Below are positions 24,978 through 34,496 of a stretch of DNA of 64,000 nt, one piece after another. The notes under the pieces are model-generated. The model was not told the origin of the DNA, did no database searches, and saw only the letters and a program-made list of their open reading frames with translations. Position 1 is the stretch's first letter, and every line of letters begins with the position of its first letter. The position numbers and the translations under genes are program-made. Source of the DNA: Claveliimonas acetigenes (GTDB lineage Bacteria; Bacillota; Clostridia; Lachnospirales; Lachnospiraceae); contig NZ_JAOQJU010000004.1 of NCBI RefSeq assembly GCF_025567385.1, forward strand, positions 62,001 to 126,000. The letters are read 5' to 3'.

Positions 24978-27900
24978 ATGAAAAAGAGACGACTAATGTC
25001 AGTATTACTGGCAAGTGCGCTCACAATTACTTCAGTGCTTCCGTCTATGGCGGTATCGGCTGCTGGGGATTCTGTGGAAGACGCATTGGTTGCATCTTAT
25101 GATTTTGATGATCAGACACTGAACAATTCAAAATTAGAAGGCGACGTGGCTCAGGCGATTGTTACCGGACTTAACAATTATACTGGTACGGTAACATACG
25201 GAGAAGGAAGAAATGGTGGTAAAGCGGTAAAGCTTGGAGACTATGGCCTTAAGCTGAACAAGCAGAATCTGGGCGATAACTTCACCGTATCTCTGTGGTT
25301 AAAAGCGGAAGGCAGAATTGCTAATAACCAGAGCGTAATGTTCCTTGGATACCATAATCCAGAGAAATGGTATGCTATAGCAGGAAGAGATTCCAATAAT
25401 GGCGTCAAGATGTGGGCAAATGGAGGAATTTACGGCTGGACGGAATTTGGGACACTGCCACTTGCTAATGACTGGCATTCTGTGGTTATAACAGGAGATT
25501 CCGAGAACATCACCACTTATTTTGACGGGGTAGCCGTTACATCAGACGAGACAAATCATCCGTTGGCAGGAACAAACCAGGACATTTACCTTGGTGTTAC
25601 ATATTGGGATCCAGAATTTACGGGCTATGTGGATGATGTGAAGGTTTACAATACTACCTTGACAGAGGAGCAGGTTCAGGCAGAGGATAAGGAATATTAT
25701 GAGAGCGTGCTTCAGGAGAAAGTGGATGCAGTGTCAGCAGACAGTTTACTGGGATTGAACGACAGTGCGGATGCAGTTGAATTTGATCTGGTGCTTCCAG
25801 AGACAATGGCAAATGGAGCTGTAACGTGGACGAGCTCCAATGAAGCAGTCATTGCTACAGACGGTACTGTTAAGAATCCAGACGAGGATGCACAGGTAAC
25901 ACTGACGGCTACAGTAAAAGCAGGAAGCCTTACTGCAACAAGAGAATTTACATTTACGGTTAAGGCAATTGACAGAACCGATATTGACGCATTGATTGCA
26001 AAAGCAGAAAGCCTGGATACATCCAAGTATACGGAGGAATCTGCTGCAGAGCTTGCCGATGCATTAGAAGAAGCGAAGGCGGCGGCAAGTAATGCTGAAG
26101 TGAAAGCGGCTGTAAAGAATCTGCACAGCGCAATCGCGGGACTTACGTATATGGAAGAGTATAGCAATCCATTTGCAGCGATTGATGCAGCAGCTCCGGC
26201 TGCAAGCAAGGAAATGGCTGTGGGAGACAGCGAGCAGCTATTTACCCTTCCTGACAGTGTAAAGGATAATGTTACGGTAGAATATTTCTCCAGTGATGAA
26301 GAGTCCGCTACATATGCAGACGGCAAGGTTACAGCGCTGAAGGACGGCAGAGTTACCGTGACCGCTATCGTAACGGCAAAGTCCAATGGCTATAAGGAAG
26401 AGTATTCTACAGCACTCAATATTTCTGATGCAGATGCAGCAGAAGCACAGGCAGTTCAGACGGCAGAAGCCTCTGACGGACCGCTTACCATCAAAGAGTC
26501 TGAGATTAACCAGCTTCTGACAGAAGACCTGGAGCTCCCGACTCAGATAGATGGAAAAGATGCAGACATTACCTACAGTGTAGGTAACGCTGATGCCGAC
26601 TATGTCAAGGTAGAAGGTTCAACATTAAAGGTTACAAGACCATATGCAGGAGAGGGCAATTATTCCTTTACATTGACAGCAACGGTGAAGACTGCTGATG
26701 GAACGGTAGAGCAGGAATTCCCGCTGACAATTGCAGAAGGAATATCTGCAGATACCTATGCAGGATATGTCTATGTATGCTTTGGTAATGTAGGCGGCGC
26801 TGATGTGCAGCAGCTTCATATGTTCCTGAGTGAAGACGGACTGAACTGGACGGCATTGAATGGATTTAACCCGGTTTTTGAAGTGGGAACCGATTATGCA
26901 GATTTGATTCAGAATGCAGGAACCCATAACTATACCATAAAGAGCGGAACAGACATTACGAAGACGGTATCCGGAGATGCTTCTGTATTATTCCCGTTCG
27001 AGGGCGATGATCAGGGTATCCGCGACCCATATGTATTAAGAGGAAGCAGAGAAGAAGATAAGAATAAAGTATGGATTCTGGCAACAGACCTGAATACCAT
27101 GTCTTCACAGTACGGCGGAAATCTTTCCAGCAACAGAGTAGGTAACTGGGGAACCATGTCAAGCGCCGGAAGCACCAGCATTTTTGTATATGAGACAGAA
27201 GACTGGGTTCACTGGGAGAGACGTTATATTGACGTTGGATCAGAAATCGACGCAGGCGCAGCGTGGGCTCCGGAAGCAGTGTACAATCCGGAGAAAGACA
27301 ACTATCTGGTATACTGGTCCTGCCGTGTAGGGACGGACGGTTATGCAAGAAACAGACTGTACTGTAATGAGACTACAGACTTTAAGACCTTTGGCCCGAC
27401 CAAGATGTATGAGGAAGAAGCTTTCTATCAGAAATGGGGTCAGCTTGTAAATGCGAATGATGGCTATGGAAATATCGATACTTCCCAGCTCTGGGTGGCA
27501 GATGAAGACGGCAATCCGTACGGCACTCTGTACAGACTGGTAAAAGATGAAACGAATAACCATATTGAGCTTATGAGTGCAGACACAGTTCTTGATCCGG
27601 ACGTTGATTATGACAATACGGATCCGAAACGCATTACTCCATATACAAAGAATGGTAAAGAATATGCAGCACTTGCAGATCTTGCCGGATTAAATGATTT
27701 TGAGAAGGCTGACATAGTATGGAACTGGTTCAAGAATGAGAGCACAGGAAATCATTTTGAATACATTTCCCAGAAAAACATGGAAGCAAAGAGCGGCGCT
27801 TATGAGGGTGCTACCATGTTCAAGTTCAACGACAGAGACGAATGGTGCGTTATGATTGACTTCTATGGAAATAACAGTGTCCGTTATGAACCATACACCA

Positions 27901-29297
27901 CCACAGACCTGTCAAAGGCCGACAGTATTACGAAGGTAAGCAGCGGTTATGGAAGAACCGGCGGCGACGTAGGATGCCACGGCGGAATGATGCCGATTAC
28001 CGTAGAAGAATACAATACATTGATCGATACTTATAATGCAGATTCTTCTGTTGACAATTATCACCAGATTGATTACATCGAGTGTGATAAGAGAGAACTT
28101 GAAGATACTGTTAATACAATTAAAAAAGCTCTGGAAGACGAAAATATTTCTGACGCAGTACGTAAAGAATTAGAAGCGAGTCTGATAAAGGCAGAGAGCA
28201 TGATGCAGATGCCGACTGTTGACAGTGATGAGGTTGCAGCATTGACAGAAGTTCTGGATGCAGCAGAGATTACCGTTTCTGACGAGAAAGTTTCCTCAAA
28301 AACAGGGGAATCCAAAGAAGTGACGGCAACTATCGATGCAGAGGGCGTTGACCTGACCTGGAATAGTGCAGATGAGAAGGTTGCAACAGTAGAAAACGGA
28401 AAGATTACGGCTGTGGGCGGAGGCTCTACATTTGTATTTGTAAGAGCCGGAAGAACAGCGCTGGCGAAAGTTCAGGTAACTGTAACGGAACCATCCGTAA
28501 CTTCCATCACAGTAAAAACTGCTCCTGAGAAAACGGAATACAAGATTGGCGAAGAACTGGATCTGAGCGGAATCGCTATCGAAGCAGCTTACGATGATGG
28601 AACAAAGAAAGAAATCGACATCAAGGATTGTACAGTAACCGGTTTCGATAATACTAAGGCAGGAACACAGAAAATTACAGTTACTTACGAAGAGCAGACT
28701 GTAACCTTTGAGGTAACGGTTTCAACAAAAGCGGTTAGCGATATCTTTGATGATGTTGACAGCGAAGACTGGTTCAATGATTATGTACAGAATGTATATG
28801 ACAAGGAAATTATGACCGGTCTTACTCCGACCCACTTTGGACCGACAGATACCCTGGCACGTGCACAGTTCGCACTGATGCTGTACCGTATGGAGGGAGA
28901 ACCGGCGGTTACTACCACAACGGCTGCATTCCCGGATGCCGGTGAGGACTGGTTTAAGGATGCTGTTATCTGGGCGAACCAGAATAAGATCATCACAGGA
29001 TATACGGACTCCGGTTTATTCGGACCGGCGGATCCGATTACCCGTGAACAGATGGCAACGATTATGTACCGCTATGCGAACTACAAAAAGTGGGATGTTA
29101 CGAAATCTGCTGACCTGAGCACATTCCCAGATGCATCCAGCGTAAGTGCATATGCAAAAGACGCGATGTCCTGGGCAGTTGCAAATGAAATCATTCAGGG
29201 AAATAACGGACGTCTTGACCCACAGGGAAGCGCTGTACGTGCACAGGCGGCTACGATTGTTTCCAGATTTATAGCAATTTATCCGGTCTTTGAATAA
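24978..29297 (+). CDS. S-layer-anchored multidomain GH43 glycosidase
   Basis: Encodes 1439 residues. Order: signal peptide (1-29); LamG/concanavalin-like domain (about 40-240); Ig-like domain (about 260-335); FIVAR-type helical segment (about 340-390); two further Ig-like domains (about 400-600); five-bladed GH43-type propeller (about 610-1020) with GIRDPYV near 680 and WAPEAVY near 762; a Big_2 domain (about 1100-1170), a Big_3 domain (about 1174-1250) and three SLH repeats (1255-1439) for binding secondary cell wall polymers. The likely substrate is an arabinose- or xylose-containing glycan, not resolvable here. AAAGGAGG supports the ATG. It has its own terminator. Confidence 0.9.
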   Translation: MKKRRLMSVLLASALTITSVLPSMAVSAAGDSVEDALVASYDFDDQTLNNSKLEGDVAQAIVTGLNNYTGTVTYGEGRNGGKAVKLGDYGLKLNKQNLGDNFTVSLWLKAEGRIANNQSVMFLGYHNPEKWYAIAGRDSNNGVKMWANGGIYGWTEFGTLPLANDWHSVVITGDSENITTYFDGVAVTSDETNHPLAGTNQDIYLGVTYWDPEFTGYVDDVKVYNTTLTEEQVQAEDKEYYESVLQEKVDAVSADSLLGLNDSADAVEFDLVLPETMANGAVTWTSSNEAVIATDGTVKNPDEDAQVTLTATVKAGSLTATREFTFTVKAIDRTDIDALIAKAESLDTSKYTEESAAELADALEEAKAAASNAEVKAAVKNLHSAIAGLTYMEEYSNPFAAIDAAAPAASKEMAVGDSEQLFTLPDSVKDNVTVEYFSSDEESATYADGKVTALKDGRVTVTAIVTAKSNGYKEEYSTALNISDADAAEAQAVQTAEASDGPLTIKESEINQLLTEDLELPTQIDGKDADITYSVGNADADYVKVEGSTLKVTRPYAGEGNYSFTLTATVKTADGTVEQEFPLTIAEGISADTYAGYVYVCFGNVGGADVQQLHMFLSEDGLNWTALNGFNPVFEVGTDYADLIQNAGTHNYTIKSGTDITKTVSGDASVLFPFEGDDQGIRDPYVLRGSREEDKNKVWILATDLNTMSSQYGGNLSSNRVGNWGTMSSAGSTSIFVYETEDWVHWERRYIDVGSEIDAGAAWAPEAVYNPEKDNYLVYWSCRVGTDGYARNRLYCNETTDFKTFGPTKMYEEEAFYQKWGQLVNANDGYGNIDTSQLWVADEDGNPYGTLYRLVKDETNNHIELMSADTVLDPDVDYDNTDPKRITPYTKNGKEYAALADLAGLNDFEKADIVWNWFKNESTGNHFEYISQKNMEAKSGAYEGATMFKFNDRDEWCVMIDFYGNNSVRYEPYTTTDLSKADSITKVSSGYGRTGGDVGCHGGMMPITVEEYNTLIDTYNADSSVDNYHQIDYIECDKRELEDTVNTIKKALEDENISDAVRKELEASLIKAESMMQMPTVDSDEVAALTEVLDAAEITVSDEKVSSKTGESKEVTATIDAEGVDLTWNSADEKVATVENGKITAVGGGSTFVFVRAGRTALAKVQVTVTEPSVTSITVKTAPEKTEYKIGEELDLSGIAIEAAYDDGTKKEIDIKDCTVTGFDNTKAGTQKITVTYEEQTVTFEVTVSTKAVSDIFDDVDSEDWFNDYVQNVYDKEIMTGLTPTHFGPTDTLARAQFALMLYRMEGEPAVTTTTAAFPDAGEDWFKDAVIWANQNKIITGYTDSGLFGPADPITREQMATIMYRYANYKKWDVTKSADLSTFPDASSVSAYAKDAMSWAVANEIIQGNNGRLDPQGSAVRAQAATIVSRFIAIYPVFE

Positions 29298-29321
29298 GAC
29301 AATAAAATGAAATTTCCGATG

Positions 29322-29354
29322 AAACCGGCGTGGCGGAGACCACGCCGGTTTTTC
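29322..29354 (+). terminator. Terminator after the GH43/SLH gene
   Basis: AACCGGCGTGG pairs with CCACGCCGGTT over a 6-nt loop, followed by TTTC. Confidence 0.9.
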
Positions 29355-29480
29355 TAGTCTTTCAGACAGCCAATCGGAATCATCAAAAAAGATGGGGCTT
29401 TCTATATTTTCGGCATTTTGGCATTATTCGCAATTTTTTTTCTGCCGTTTTATCTATCTCTCCTTCTCCCTTTCGTTGAA

Positions 29481-30288
29481 TCAGTCTGACACGATATCTT
29501 TCAATATCTCGCTGATATCGCTCTCTATACAAAGCGCGGAATCCACGATTTCCCGCGGAGCATAGGCCTCCTGCTTATTGATACAAACATAGACCGCTTG
29601 TGGATTTTTCGCCGTCATTTTCCAGAACGGATACTTGATGATAACCGGGGTATTTGCGCCGACTCCAAGTTCTAAAAACAGAATGTGCAATTCTTTGTGA
29701 CACAGGATAAACTCATCATAACGGTTTGAAGCAGCATACCAGCCATCATCCTGCACAAAAGAATTATCACAGCGCAGATTCATCGTCATTGGCGCGCCGC
29801 AGACAGGACATTTCGGAACCAGTTCTGTTGGAATCTTCATGTCTTTTTGTTCAGCGACCATCTGCCGGACAACATCTTCATTATCGTAGGTTTTGTCATG
29901 GCAGGCTTTGGAACACTGCCAGAGGCCGTAATCGCCTTGTGTGTAGAACAAGCGCTTTTTATCAAAACCAGCAAGCTGGAACTGGTGATCCACATTGGTT
30001 GTGAGAACGAAATAATCCTTATCTTTTACCAGTTCCAACAGATCGGCATAGGGCTTTCCGATACCGGTGTCATAGCGGTTTACAAAAATATGCTGCGACC
30101 ACCATGCCTAATACTCTTCTAAAGTGTCGTAGGGATAAAAACCGCCGGAGTACATATCCCTGATTCCATACTTCTTATGAAAGTCTGAAAAGTATCTTTC
30201 AAACCGTTCTCCATCGTAATGCATTCCTGCGGAGGTGGACATCCCTGCACCAGCGCCGATCACAATAGCATCGGCCGTTTCAATCGAA
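29481..30288 (-). pseudogene. Second SirTM-type sirtuin, nonsense-mutated
   Basis: The minus strand encodes a close homologue of the sirtuin at 13717-14583: IVIGAGAGMSTSAG, DMYSGGFYPYDTLEEY, then TTNVDHQFQLAGFDKKRLFY and CPVCGAPM. The reading frame is cut by a TAG where the intact copy has the Trp of EEHWAYW, consistent with a single TGG to TAG change. The 5' end is also lost: the first ~30 codons are replaced by the terminator of the rubrerythrin gene. No macrodomain gene accompanies it. An N-terminally shortened product starting inside (about 30038) would lack the NAD-binding loop. Confidence 0.85.
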
Positions 30289-30342
30289 TAACAAAAAATG
30301 CTATGCAATCGGCGAACCTTTTGCATAGCATTTTTTGTTATT
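30289..30342 (-). terminator. Rubrerythrin terminator
   Basis: AATAACAAAAAATGCTATGC and the facing GCATAGCATTTTTTGTTATT form a long hairpin with T-rich flanks in both directions, directly after the minus-strand rubrerythrin gene. Confidence 0.88.
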
Positions 30343-30361
30343 CCTTTTGGCTGGTTATTGA

Positions 30362-30904
30362 TTAGCCGAAGTATCTCTTTAACAGACCTTCAAATGCTTT
30401 TCCATGTCTTGCCTCGTCTCTTGCCATCTCATGTACGGTATCATGGATTGCGTCAAGATTAGCAGCTTTTGCACGTTTTGCAAGGTCGAATTTACCTGCT
30501 GTTGCGCCGTTCTCAGCATCAATACGCATCTCAAGGTTCTTCTTTGTGCTGTCAGTTACAACTTCGCCTAATAATTCTGCAAATTTAGCAGCGTGTTCAG
30601 CTTCTTCGTAAGCAGCTTTCTCCCAGTATAAACCGATTTCCGGATAACCTTCTCTGTGAGCAACTCTTGCCATTGCAAGGTACATACCAACTTCTGAACA
30701 TTCGCCTTCAAAGTTTGCTCTTAAATCAGCAAGGATATCTTCGCTAACGCCCTTTGCCACGCCTACAACGTGCTCAGCAGCCCATTCTCTTTCGCCTGTC
30801 TGCTCTTTGAACTTTTCAGCGCCTACGCCGCAAACTGGACATTTATCCGGTGCTGCTTCTCCTTCATAAACATAACCACATACTGTACATACAAATTTTT
30901 TCAT
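30362..30904 (-). CDS. rbr: Reverse rubrerythrin
   Basis: Encodes 180 residues. The N-terminal rubredoxin domain ([10 protein letters not shown], then CPVCGVG) precedes the ferritin-like diiron domain (about 50-180) with [17 protein letters not shown] and the final DEARHGKAF motifs. This reversed domain order is typical of clostridial reverse rubrerythrins, which reduce hydrogen peroxide with NADH-derived electrons. AAGGAGATATG supports the start. A palindromic operator and the perR gene lie immediately upstream, pointing to peroxide control. Confidence 0.93.
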   Translation of the reverse strand: MKKFVCTVCGYVYEGEAAPDKCPVCGVGAEKFKEQTGEREWAAEHVVGVAKGVSEDILADLRANFEGECSEVGMYLAMARVAHREGYPEIGLYWEKAAYEEAEHAAKFAELLGEVVTDSTKKNLEMRIDAENGATAGKFDLAKRAKAANLDAIHDTVHEMARDEARHGKAFEGLLKRYFG

Positions 30905-30934
30905 AGTTCATATCTCCTTTTTATATTTATTTTT

Positions 30935-30959
30935 AATATTAGTAACGATTACTAATATT
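30935..30959. promoter_or_regulatory. Palindromic operator upstream of rubrerythrin
   Basis: AATATTAGTAA and TTACTAATATT face each other around a 3-bp centre, 30 bp before the rbr start. This AT-rich dyad resembles Fur/PerR-type boxes and is the best candidate site for the neighbouring PerR-like regulator. Confidence 0.65.
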
Positions 30960-30998
30960 AATTTACCATGTTATTACCTATCTGTCAAGTGCTATTCT

Positions 30999-31397
30999 TT
31001 AAATACTTTTTTTCTTTTTTAGACATTCCCGGCAAGTTCCGTAAAAGAGAGTCGTGTGAGAATGGATGCTGCCATCAAAGCATTTTTCAGCCTGTTCATT
31101 GATTGAATGAACAATATCCATGTTTAGATCAATAATTTCTCCGCACTCGGTGCATAATACGTGATAATGCGGTTTGGTAACGCCATCGAAACGATCGCCG
31201 CCGTGCGGGGTCGTGATTTTGATGACTTCTCCCATATCAGCCAATAAGTTGAGATTGCGGTATACAGTTCCCAGACTAATATGTGGAAACTCTTCTCTTA
31301 CATGAAGATAAACTGCGTCCGCGGTGGGATGACTGGTAGTACTGGCCAAATATTCTTTGATAGATTCTCTTTGCCTGCTGTATTTTAATGCTGCCAT
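30999..31397 (-). CDS. perR: PerR-like Fur-family regulator
   Basis: Encodes 132 residues. The winged helix (about 5-80) includes HPTADAVYLHVREEFPHISL and GTVYRNLNLLADMG. The metal-binding half has DRFDGVTKPHYHVLC, CxxC (CTEC) and a second CxxC (CREC) for structural zinc, with His and Asp ligands where PerR binds iron. It is expected to repress peroxide-defence genes until iron-catalysed His oxidation. The rubrerythrin next door and its operator agree. GAGGGAGGATAG precedes the start. Confidence 0.85.
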   Translation of the reverse strand: MAALKYSRQRESIKEYLASTTSHPTADAVYLHVREEFPHISLGTVYRNLNLLADMGEVIKITTPHGGDRFDGVTKPHYHVLCTECGEIIDLNMDIVHSINEQAEKCFDGSIHSHTTLFYGTCRECLKKKKSI

Positions 31398-31591
31398 GTG
31401 CTATCCTCCCTCTGTTAATAACAATAACAATTACTATCATTGTTATAATAAATGAATTTGACGGAAGTGTCAATATATTTTTCTTTTTTGTATCGGCGTT
31501 ATTGTAACATTTTGTAACAAATTAATACAGTAAAAGTCTGTTTATTTAAGAAAAAGATAATAATTTGAAGATAAAATTTCGGATAAATGCC

Positions 31592-31620
31592 TTGACAGCC
31601 CGAATTTGCGTTGATATAAT
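31592..31620 (+). promoter_or_regulatory. Strong SigA promoter of the NlpC/P60 gene
   Basis: TTGACA (31592-31597), a 17-bp spacer, and TATAAT (31615-31620): both hexamers match consensus, about 75 bp before the start codon. The 5' untranslated region holds repeated GTAACA/TGTAAC motifs of unknown meaning. Confidence 0.92.
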
Positions 31621-31697
31621 AACGGCGTAACATTTGTAACAATTCTGTAATATTTACAAAAGATAAGAAAACATAAACGTATATAAGGAGGTTGTTT

Positions 31698-32624
31698 ATG
31701 AATTCTAATCTTAAGAAAGGATTGTTTCTGGTTACTTTATTTGGAGCAATATCGGTTCCCGGGGAGAAAGCGGAAGCTGCCGATGAGGATGCATCGGCAA
31801 TGCCCGGTGTGGGAATCGAAGAGGTGCTGAATGACTGTTATGCTGCCGATGGGCAGATTGATGTGGAGAGTTATCTGGTACCAACAGAAAAAGGTGAGTA
31901 TTTAGATATGGCGTTCGCAAATGTAGATTCAGATACGTTTCTGTTTATACGGAGCGAACCGACGAAAGAAAGTGAGTGGCTTGGTAAACTGTACCCGGAT
32001 TATGCTGCGAAGATTATAGGTCCGGTGGGAGAATGGACGAAGGTACAATCCGGTACAGTTACCGGTTACGTCTGCACAAAATATATTACAATAGGAAACA
32101 GTGCAGAACAAAAAGCGCAGGAGCTGATACAGAATGCTTCTGTAGAAGTGGCAAATGAGCCGGAATATGCATTTTCATACGCAGAGTCTCGTGAGGAAGA
32201 AGAAGAGCGGCTTAGACAGGAAGCAGAAGCGGCGGCTGCTGCAGAAGAAGAAAGGCTGGCAGCAGAACAAGCTGCAAATGCGTCTCTTGGACAGCAAATT
32301 GTCGATTACGCATGTCAATTTATCGGAAATCCTTATGTGTGGGGCGGGACAAGCCTTACAAATGGTGCAGATTGTTCCGGATTTGTACAGACTGTGTATG
32401 CGCAATTCGGAATCAGCCTGCCGAGAACTACCTGGGATCAGGAATCTTCCGGAACGGGTATCAGCTATGAAGAGGCAATGCCTGGCGATCTGATTTTGTA
32501 TGAAGGACATGTAGGAATCTATATAGGGGACGGGCAGATTGTAAATGCAATTAATCCATCAAAGGGAATCGGAATTCTTTCTGCTACGTGTATGAACATC
32601 AAAACAGTAAGAAGAGTACTTTAA
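31698..32624 (+). CDS. Secreted SH3b-NlpC/P60 peptidoglycan hydrolase
   Basis: Encodes 308 residues. A short signal-like N-terminus is followed by an acidic segment, one SH3b domain (about 65-130: VDSDTFLFIRSEPTKESEWL), a Glu/Ala-rich helical linker (about 150-195), and an NlpC/P60 domain with catalytic Cys in NGADCSGFV and His in EGHVGIY. It cleaves peptide cross-links or stems in the cell wall. AAGGAGG is 6 nt before the ATG at 31698; the in-frame TTG at 31692 is not needed. Confidence 0.9.
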   Translation: MNSNLKKGLFLVTLFGAISVPGEKAEAADEDASAMPGVGIEEVLNDCYAADGQIDVESYLVPTEKGEYLDMAFANVDSDTFLFIRSEPTKESEWLGKLYPDYAAKIIGPVGEWTKVQSGTVTGYVCTKYITIGNSAEQKAQELIQNASVEVANEPEYAFSYAESREEEEERLRQEAEAAAAAEEERLAAEQAANASLGQQIVDYACQFIGNPYVWGGTSLTNGADCSGFVQTVYAQFGISLPRTTWDQESSGTGISYEEAMPGDLILYEGHVGIYIGDGQIVNAINPSKGIGILSATCMNIKTVRRVL

Positions 32625-32717
32625 AAAAGCATCAAAAATTATGTAATATTTCAAAAATCGAATATTTGTACAAATTACACAAAAATGTAAAATGCTGTAA
32701 AAAAATGTAAATACCAC

Positions 32718-32797
32718 TTATCCAAGTTATCCACATCGAAACCAATGAAAAAGGTGGAAAAACTGACATTTTCTAAAACTTATCCCCATTATCCACA
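32718..32797. other. DnaA-box cluster (two tandem pairs)
   Basis: TTATCCAAG-TTATCCACA at 32718-32735 and TTATCCCCA-TTATCCACA at 32780-32797: each pair is two 9-mers with no gap, the second a perfect DnaA box. The pairs are 62 bp apart in the same orientation, in an AT-rich interval (32625-33011) without a gene. A further near-match, GGTGGATTA, lies at about 32816 on the opposite strand. No dnaA or dnaN gene is near, so a role in titration or regulation is as likely as an origin. Confidence 0.7.
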
Positions 32798-32948
32798 GAA
32801 AAAGAGGGGATTTTGGTGGATTACTTAATGAAAAAAATGGAACAAATGTTTTGTGAAGAAATAATGAAATTATGATTTTGTCGAAAAAAATGGAAAGATT
32901 TATTGACTTTTAAATAATCAAAAATTAAATGGAAATTCATTTTAAATG

Positions 32949-32977
32949 TTTACACAATGAAAAAAAGCGGATATAAT
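32949..32977 (+). promoter_or_regulatory. SigA promoter of the DUF1858 gene
   Basis: TTTACA (32949-32954), a 17-bp spacer and TATAAT (32972-32977), about 35 bp before the start codon. Confidence 0.85.
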
Positions 32978-33011
32978 ATAGATTACCACGGTATACAAAG
33001 GAGGCGTAATG

Positions 33012-33212
33012 ATGGCAAAGGTAACAAAGGATATGACGATTGGTGAAATCGTTACTACCACTCCGGAAGTTGCACCGCTTCTTATGGAAGTCGGAATGCA
33101 TTGTCTGGGTTGTCCTTCTGCGCAGGCAGAGACACTTGCAGAAGCGGCAATGGTACACGGAATCGATGCTGATTTATTAGAAGAAAAGATTAATGCATTT
33201 CTGAATGCATAA
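33012..33212 (+). CDS. DUF1858 redox-disulfide small protein
   Basis: Encodes 66 residues. The DUF1858 domain reads [20 protein letters not shown] and [19 protein letters not shown] with the paired Cys motif CLGC, as in the family described as hybrid-cluster-protein-associated redox disulfide proteins. The role is unproven; a thiol redox or iron-sulfur-related function is likely. AAAGGAGG precedes two successive ATGs (33009 and 33012); the spacing favours 33012. Confidence 0.85.
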   Translation: MAKVTKDMTIGEIVTTTPEVAPLLMEVGMHCLGCPSAQAETLAEAAMVHGIDADLLEEKINAFLNA

Positions 33213-33218
33213 TAAATG

Positions 33219-33248
33219 AGGCGGGATGTGGATATCCCGCCTTGTTTT
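33219..33248 (+). terminator. Terminator after DUF1858 gene
   Basis: GGCGGGAT (33219-33226) pairs with ATCCCGCC (33233-33240), followed by TTGTTTT. Confidence 0.85.
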
Positions 33249-33324
33249 ATATAACAGGGAATTCCAAAGGAATTCCCTGTTATATAAAATGCACTTCGTG
33301 CAGTGATGCGCACGAGGCGCAATC
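33248..33324. repeat. Dispersed three-hairpin repeat, copy 2
   Basis: A 77-bp copy of the block at 17251-17328, with a nearly perfect palindrome (TATATAACAGGGAATTCC to GGAATTCCCTGTTATATA), GCACTTCGTGC and a GCGC...GCGC hairpin. It lies between the convergent DUF1858 and mecA genes, where it could also act as a terminator. Confidence 0.85.
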
Positions 33325-33328
33325 ATCT

Positions 33329-34063
33329 TTATAAAGCAGCAAGCTGCTGAACGGCATGTGTGGAAATCAGAAGCTCGCAATGTTCTTCCAGGAATGCCAG
33401 AGCAGCACCAGAAGACTTTTCCATAGAACCATATTCAGACAGCATATTGCAGATACGGTTAAAATCATTTGTCGTATGGTCTGACTGCGTCAGGGCAAGA
33501 AGGTACAACCCCATCCCGGTATCTTTATATAAAGTGTTGGATCCAAAGTACATTCCATCTAATAATTTGGCGGCATGTATCACGCTATCCATTGTGGCGA
33601 ATGAAAAGAGGCGAAGAGCCGGTTTCTTTGGCTTATTGTCCTTTTCAGAAGAATCGCCGGTTTCCTTCTTCTCAGGAAGAGATTCCTTGACTTTATTCAG
33701 CAGGTTGAAAAGTTCTTCAGCGCCTTCCAATTTAGAAAGCGGGCTTTCCTCTCTGCCGTGCGAATCGCCGGATAATGCCGGTGCAAACTTTGAAAATCTG
33801 GTGTCGAGCTCATCAGGATCTTCGACTTTAGTAATTATCAGCACAATGGAATCGGCAGAGGCAGGAATCGCTTCTATCATAAGCGGTATGTCATCTGCCT
33901 CGAAGCCAAACTCAAAGGCTGCTTGCTGCATCATATCATGGAAAAGTGATTTTGCTTTTTCAGTTCCGTAGGCTAGTTCGCTGAGTCTGAGTTCGCGGGC
34001 CGCCAGATCAGCACGTGTAAGAGTACAACGTATCTGATTATCGTTAATTTTCTCAATTTTCAT
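33329..34063 (-). CDS. mecA: Adaptor protein MecA
   Basis: Encodes 244 residues. The N-terminal substrate-binding domain starts MKIEKINDNQIRCTLTRADL. A Glu/Ser/Lys-rich linker spans about 110-145. The C-terminal ClpC-binding domain includes LRLFSFATMDSVIHAA and FLEEHCELLIS. MecA brings substrates to the ClpCP protease and assembles the ClpC hexamer; in Bacillus it controls ComK. AGGAAGTG precedes the ATG at 34063; upstream in-frame starts at 34069 and 34072 overlap that site. Confidence 0.9.
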   Translation of the reverse strand: MKIEKINDNQIRCTLTRADLAARELRLSELAYGTEKAKSLFHDMMQQAAFEFGFEADDIPLMIEAIPASADSIVLIITKVEDPDELDTRFSKFAPALSGDSHGREESPLSKLEGAEELFNLLNKVKESLPEKKETGDSSEKDNKPKKPALRLFSFATMDSVIHAAKLLDGMYFGSNTLYKDTGMGLYLLALTQSDHTTNDFNRICNMLSEYGSMEKSSGAALAFLEEHCELLISTHAVQQLAAL

Positions 34064-34137
34064 AATCATCACTTCCTTTTAACACAGTATAGCATAGAGC
34101 ATAATCATAGTTCAATAAAATAAAAATAAAAAAACGC

Positions 34138-34496
34138 TTGCGTTTACATAAAGAATCATATATAATAGTCGTACAGAAAATAGTATTCCCCAATAGCAGT
34201 GTTCCTAGAACAAGAGAGAGGAATCTTTTCAGTTCTATCAATATGTCGGCACCGCCGATGTATGAATATCAGCGTAAGGTCATTATAATGGTCAATTTAA
34301 TTTTCAACAAGAGTCAAATCAGACAAATATCAGCAGATTTTTAGAACTAATTTTTATAATATCAATGTATGATACTATTTTCTGCAAGGTTCGGTATTTT
34401 TCAGGGAAAATCATATCACGCACTTCCAATGGAAAAATTTGAAAATATGCCGAGAATCTGAACATGCTAACAATACATTGGGAACAGGAGAAGGTT
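34138..34496 (+). promoter_or_regulatory. Promoter and long leader before a small ORF
   Basis: TTGCGT (34138-34143), a 17-bp spacer and TATAAT (34161-34166) drive rightward. No gene with a credible ribosome binding site follows until 34497, leaving a leader of about 320 nt. It contains a GC-rich dyad near 34243-34260 (GTCGGCACCGCCGAT) in AT-rich surroundings. A weak 33-codon ORF starts at about 34244. I do not recognise a known riboswitch. Confidence 0.4.

Noticed and set aside
25712..26386. 224-codon minus-strand ORF opposite the GH43 gene
   Set aside because: Its Ser/Ala/Thr/Val-only composition mirrors the repetitive Ig/FIVAR coding region; no ribosome binding site fits.
32718..32797. Firm call of the chromosomal origin oriC
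   Set aside because: DnaA boxes are clear, but dnaA, dnaN, recF and gyrase genes that normally adjoin the origin are absent here.
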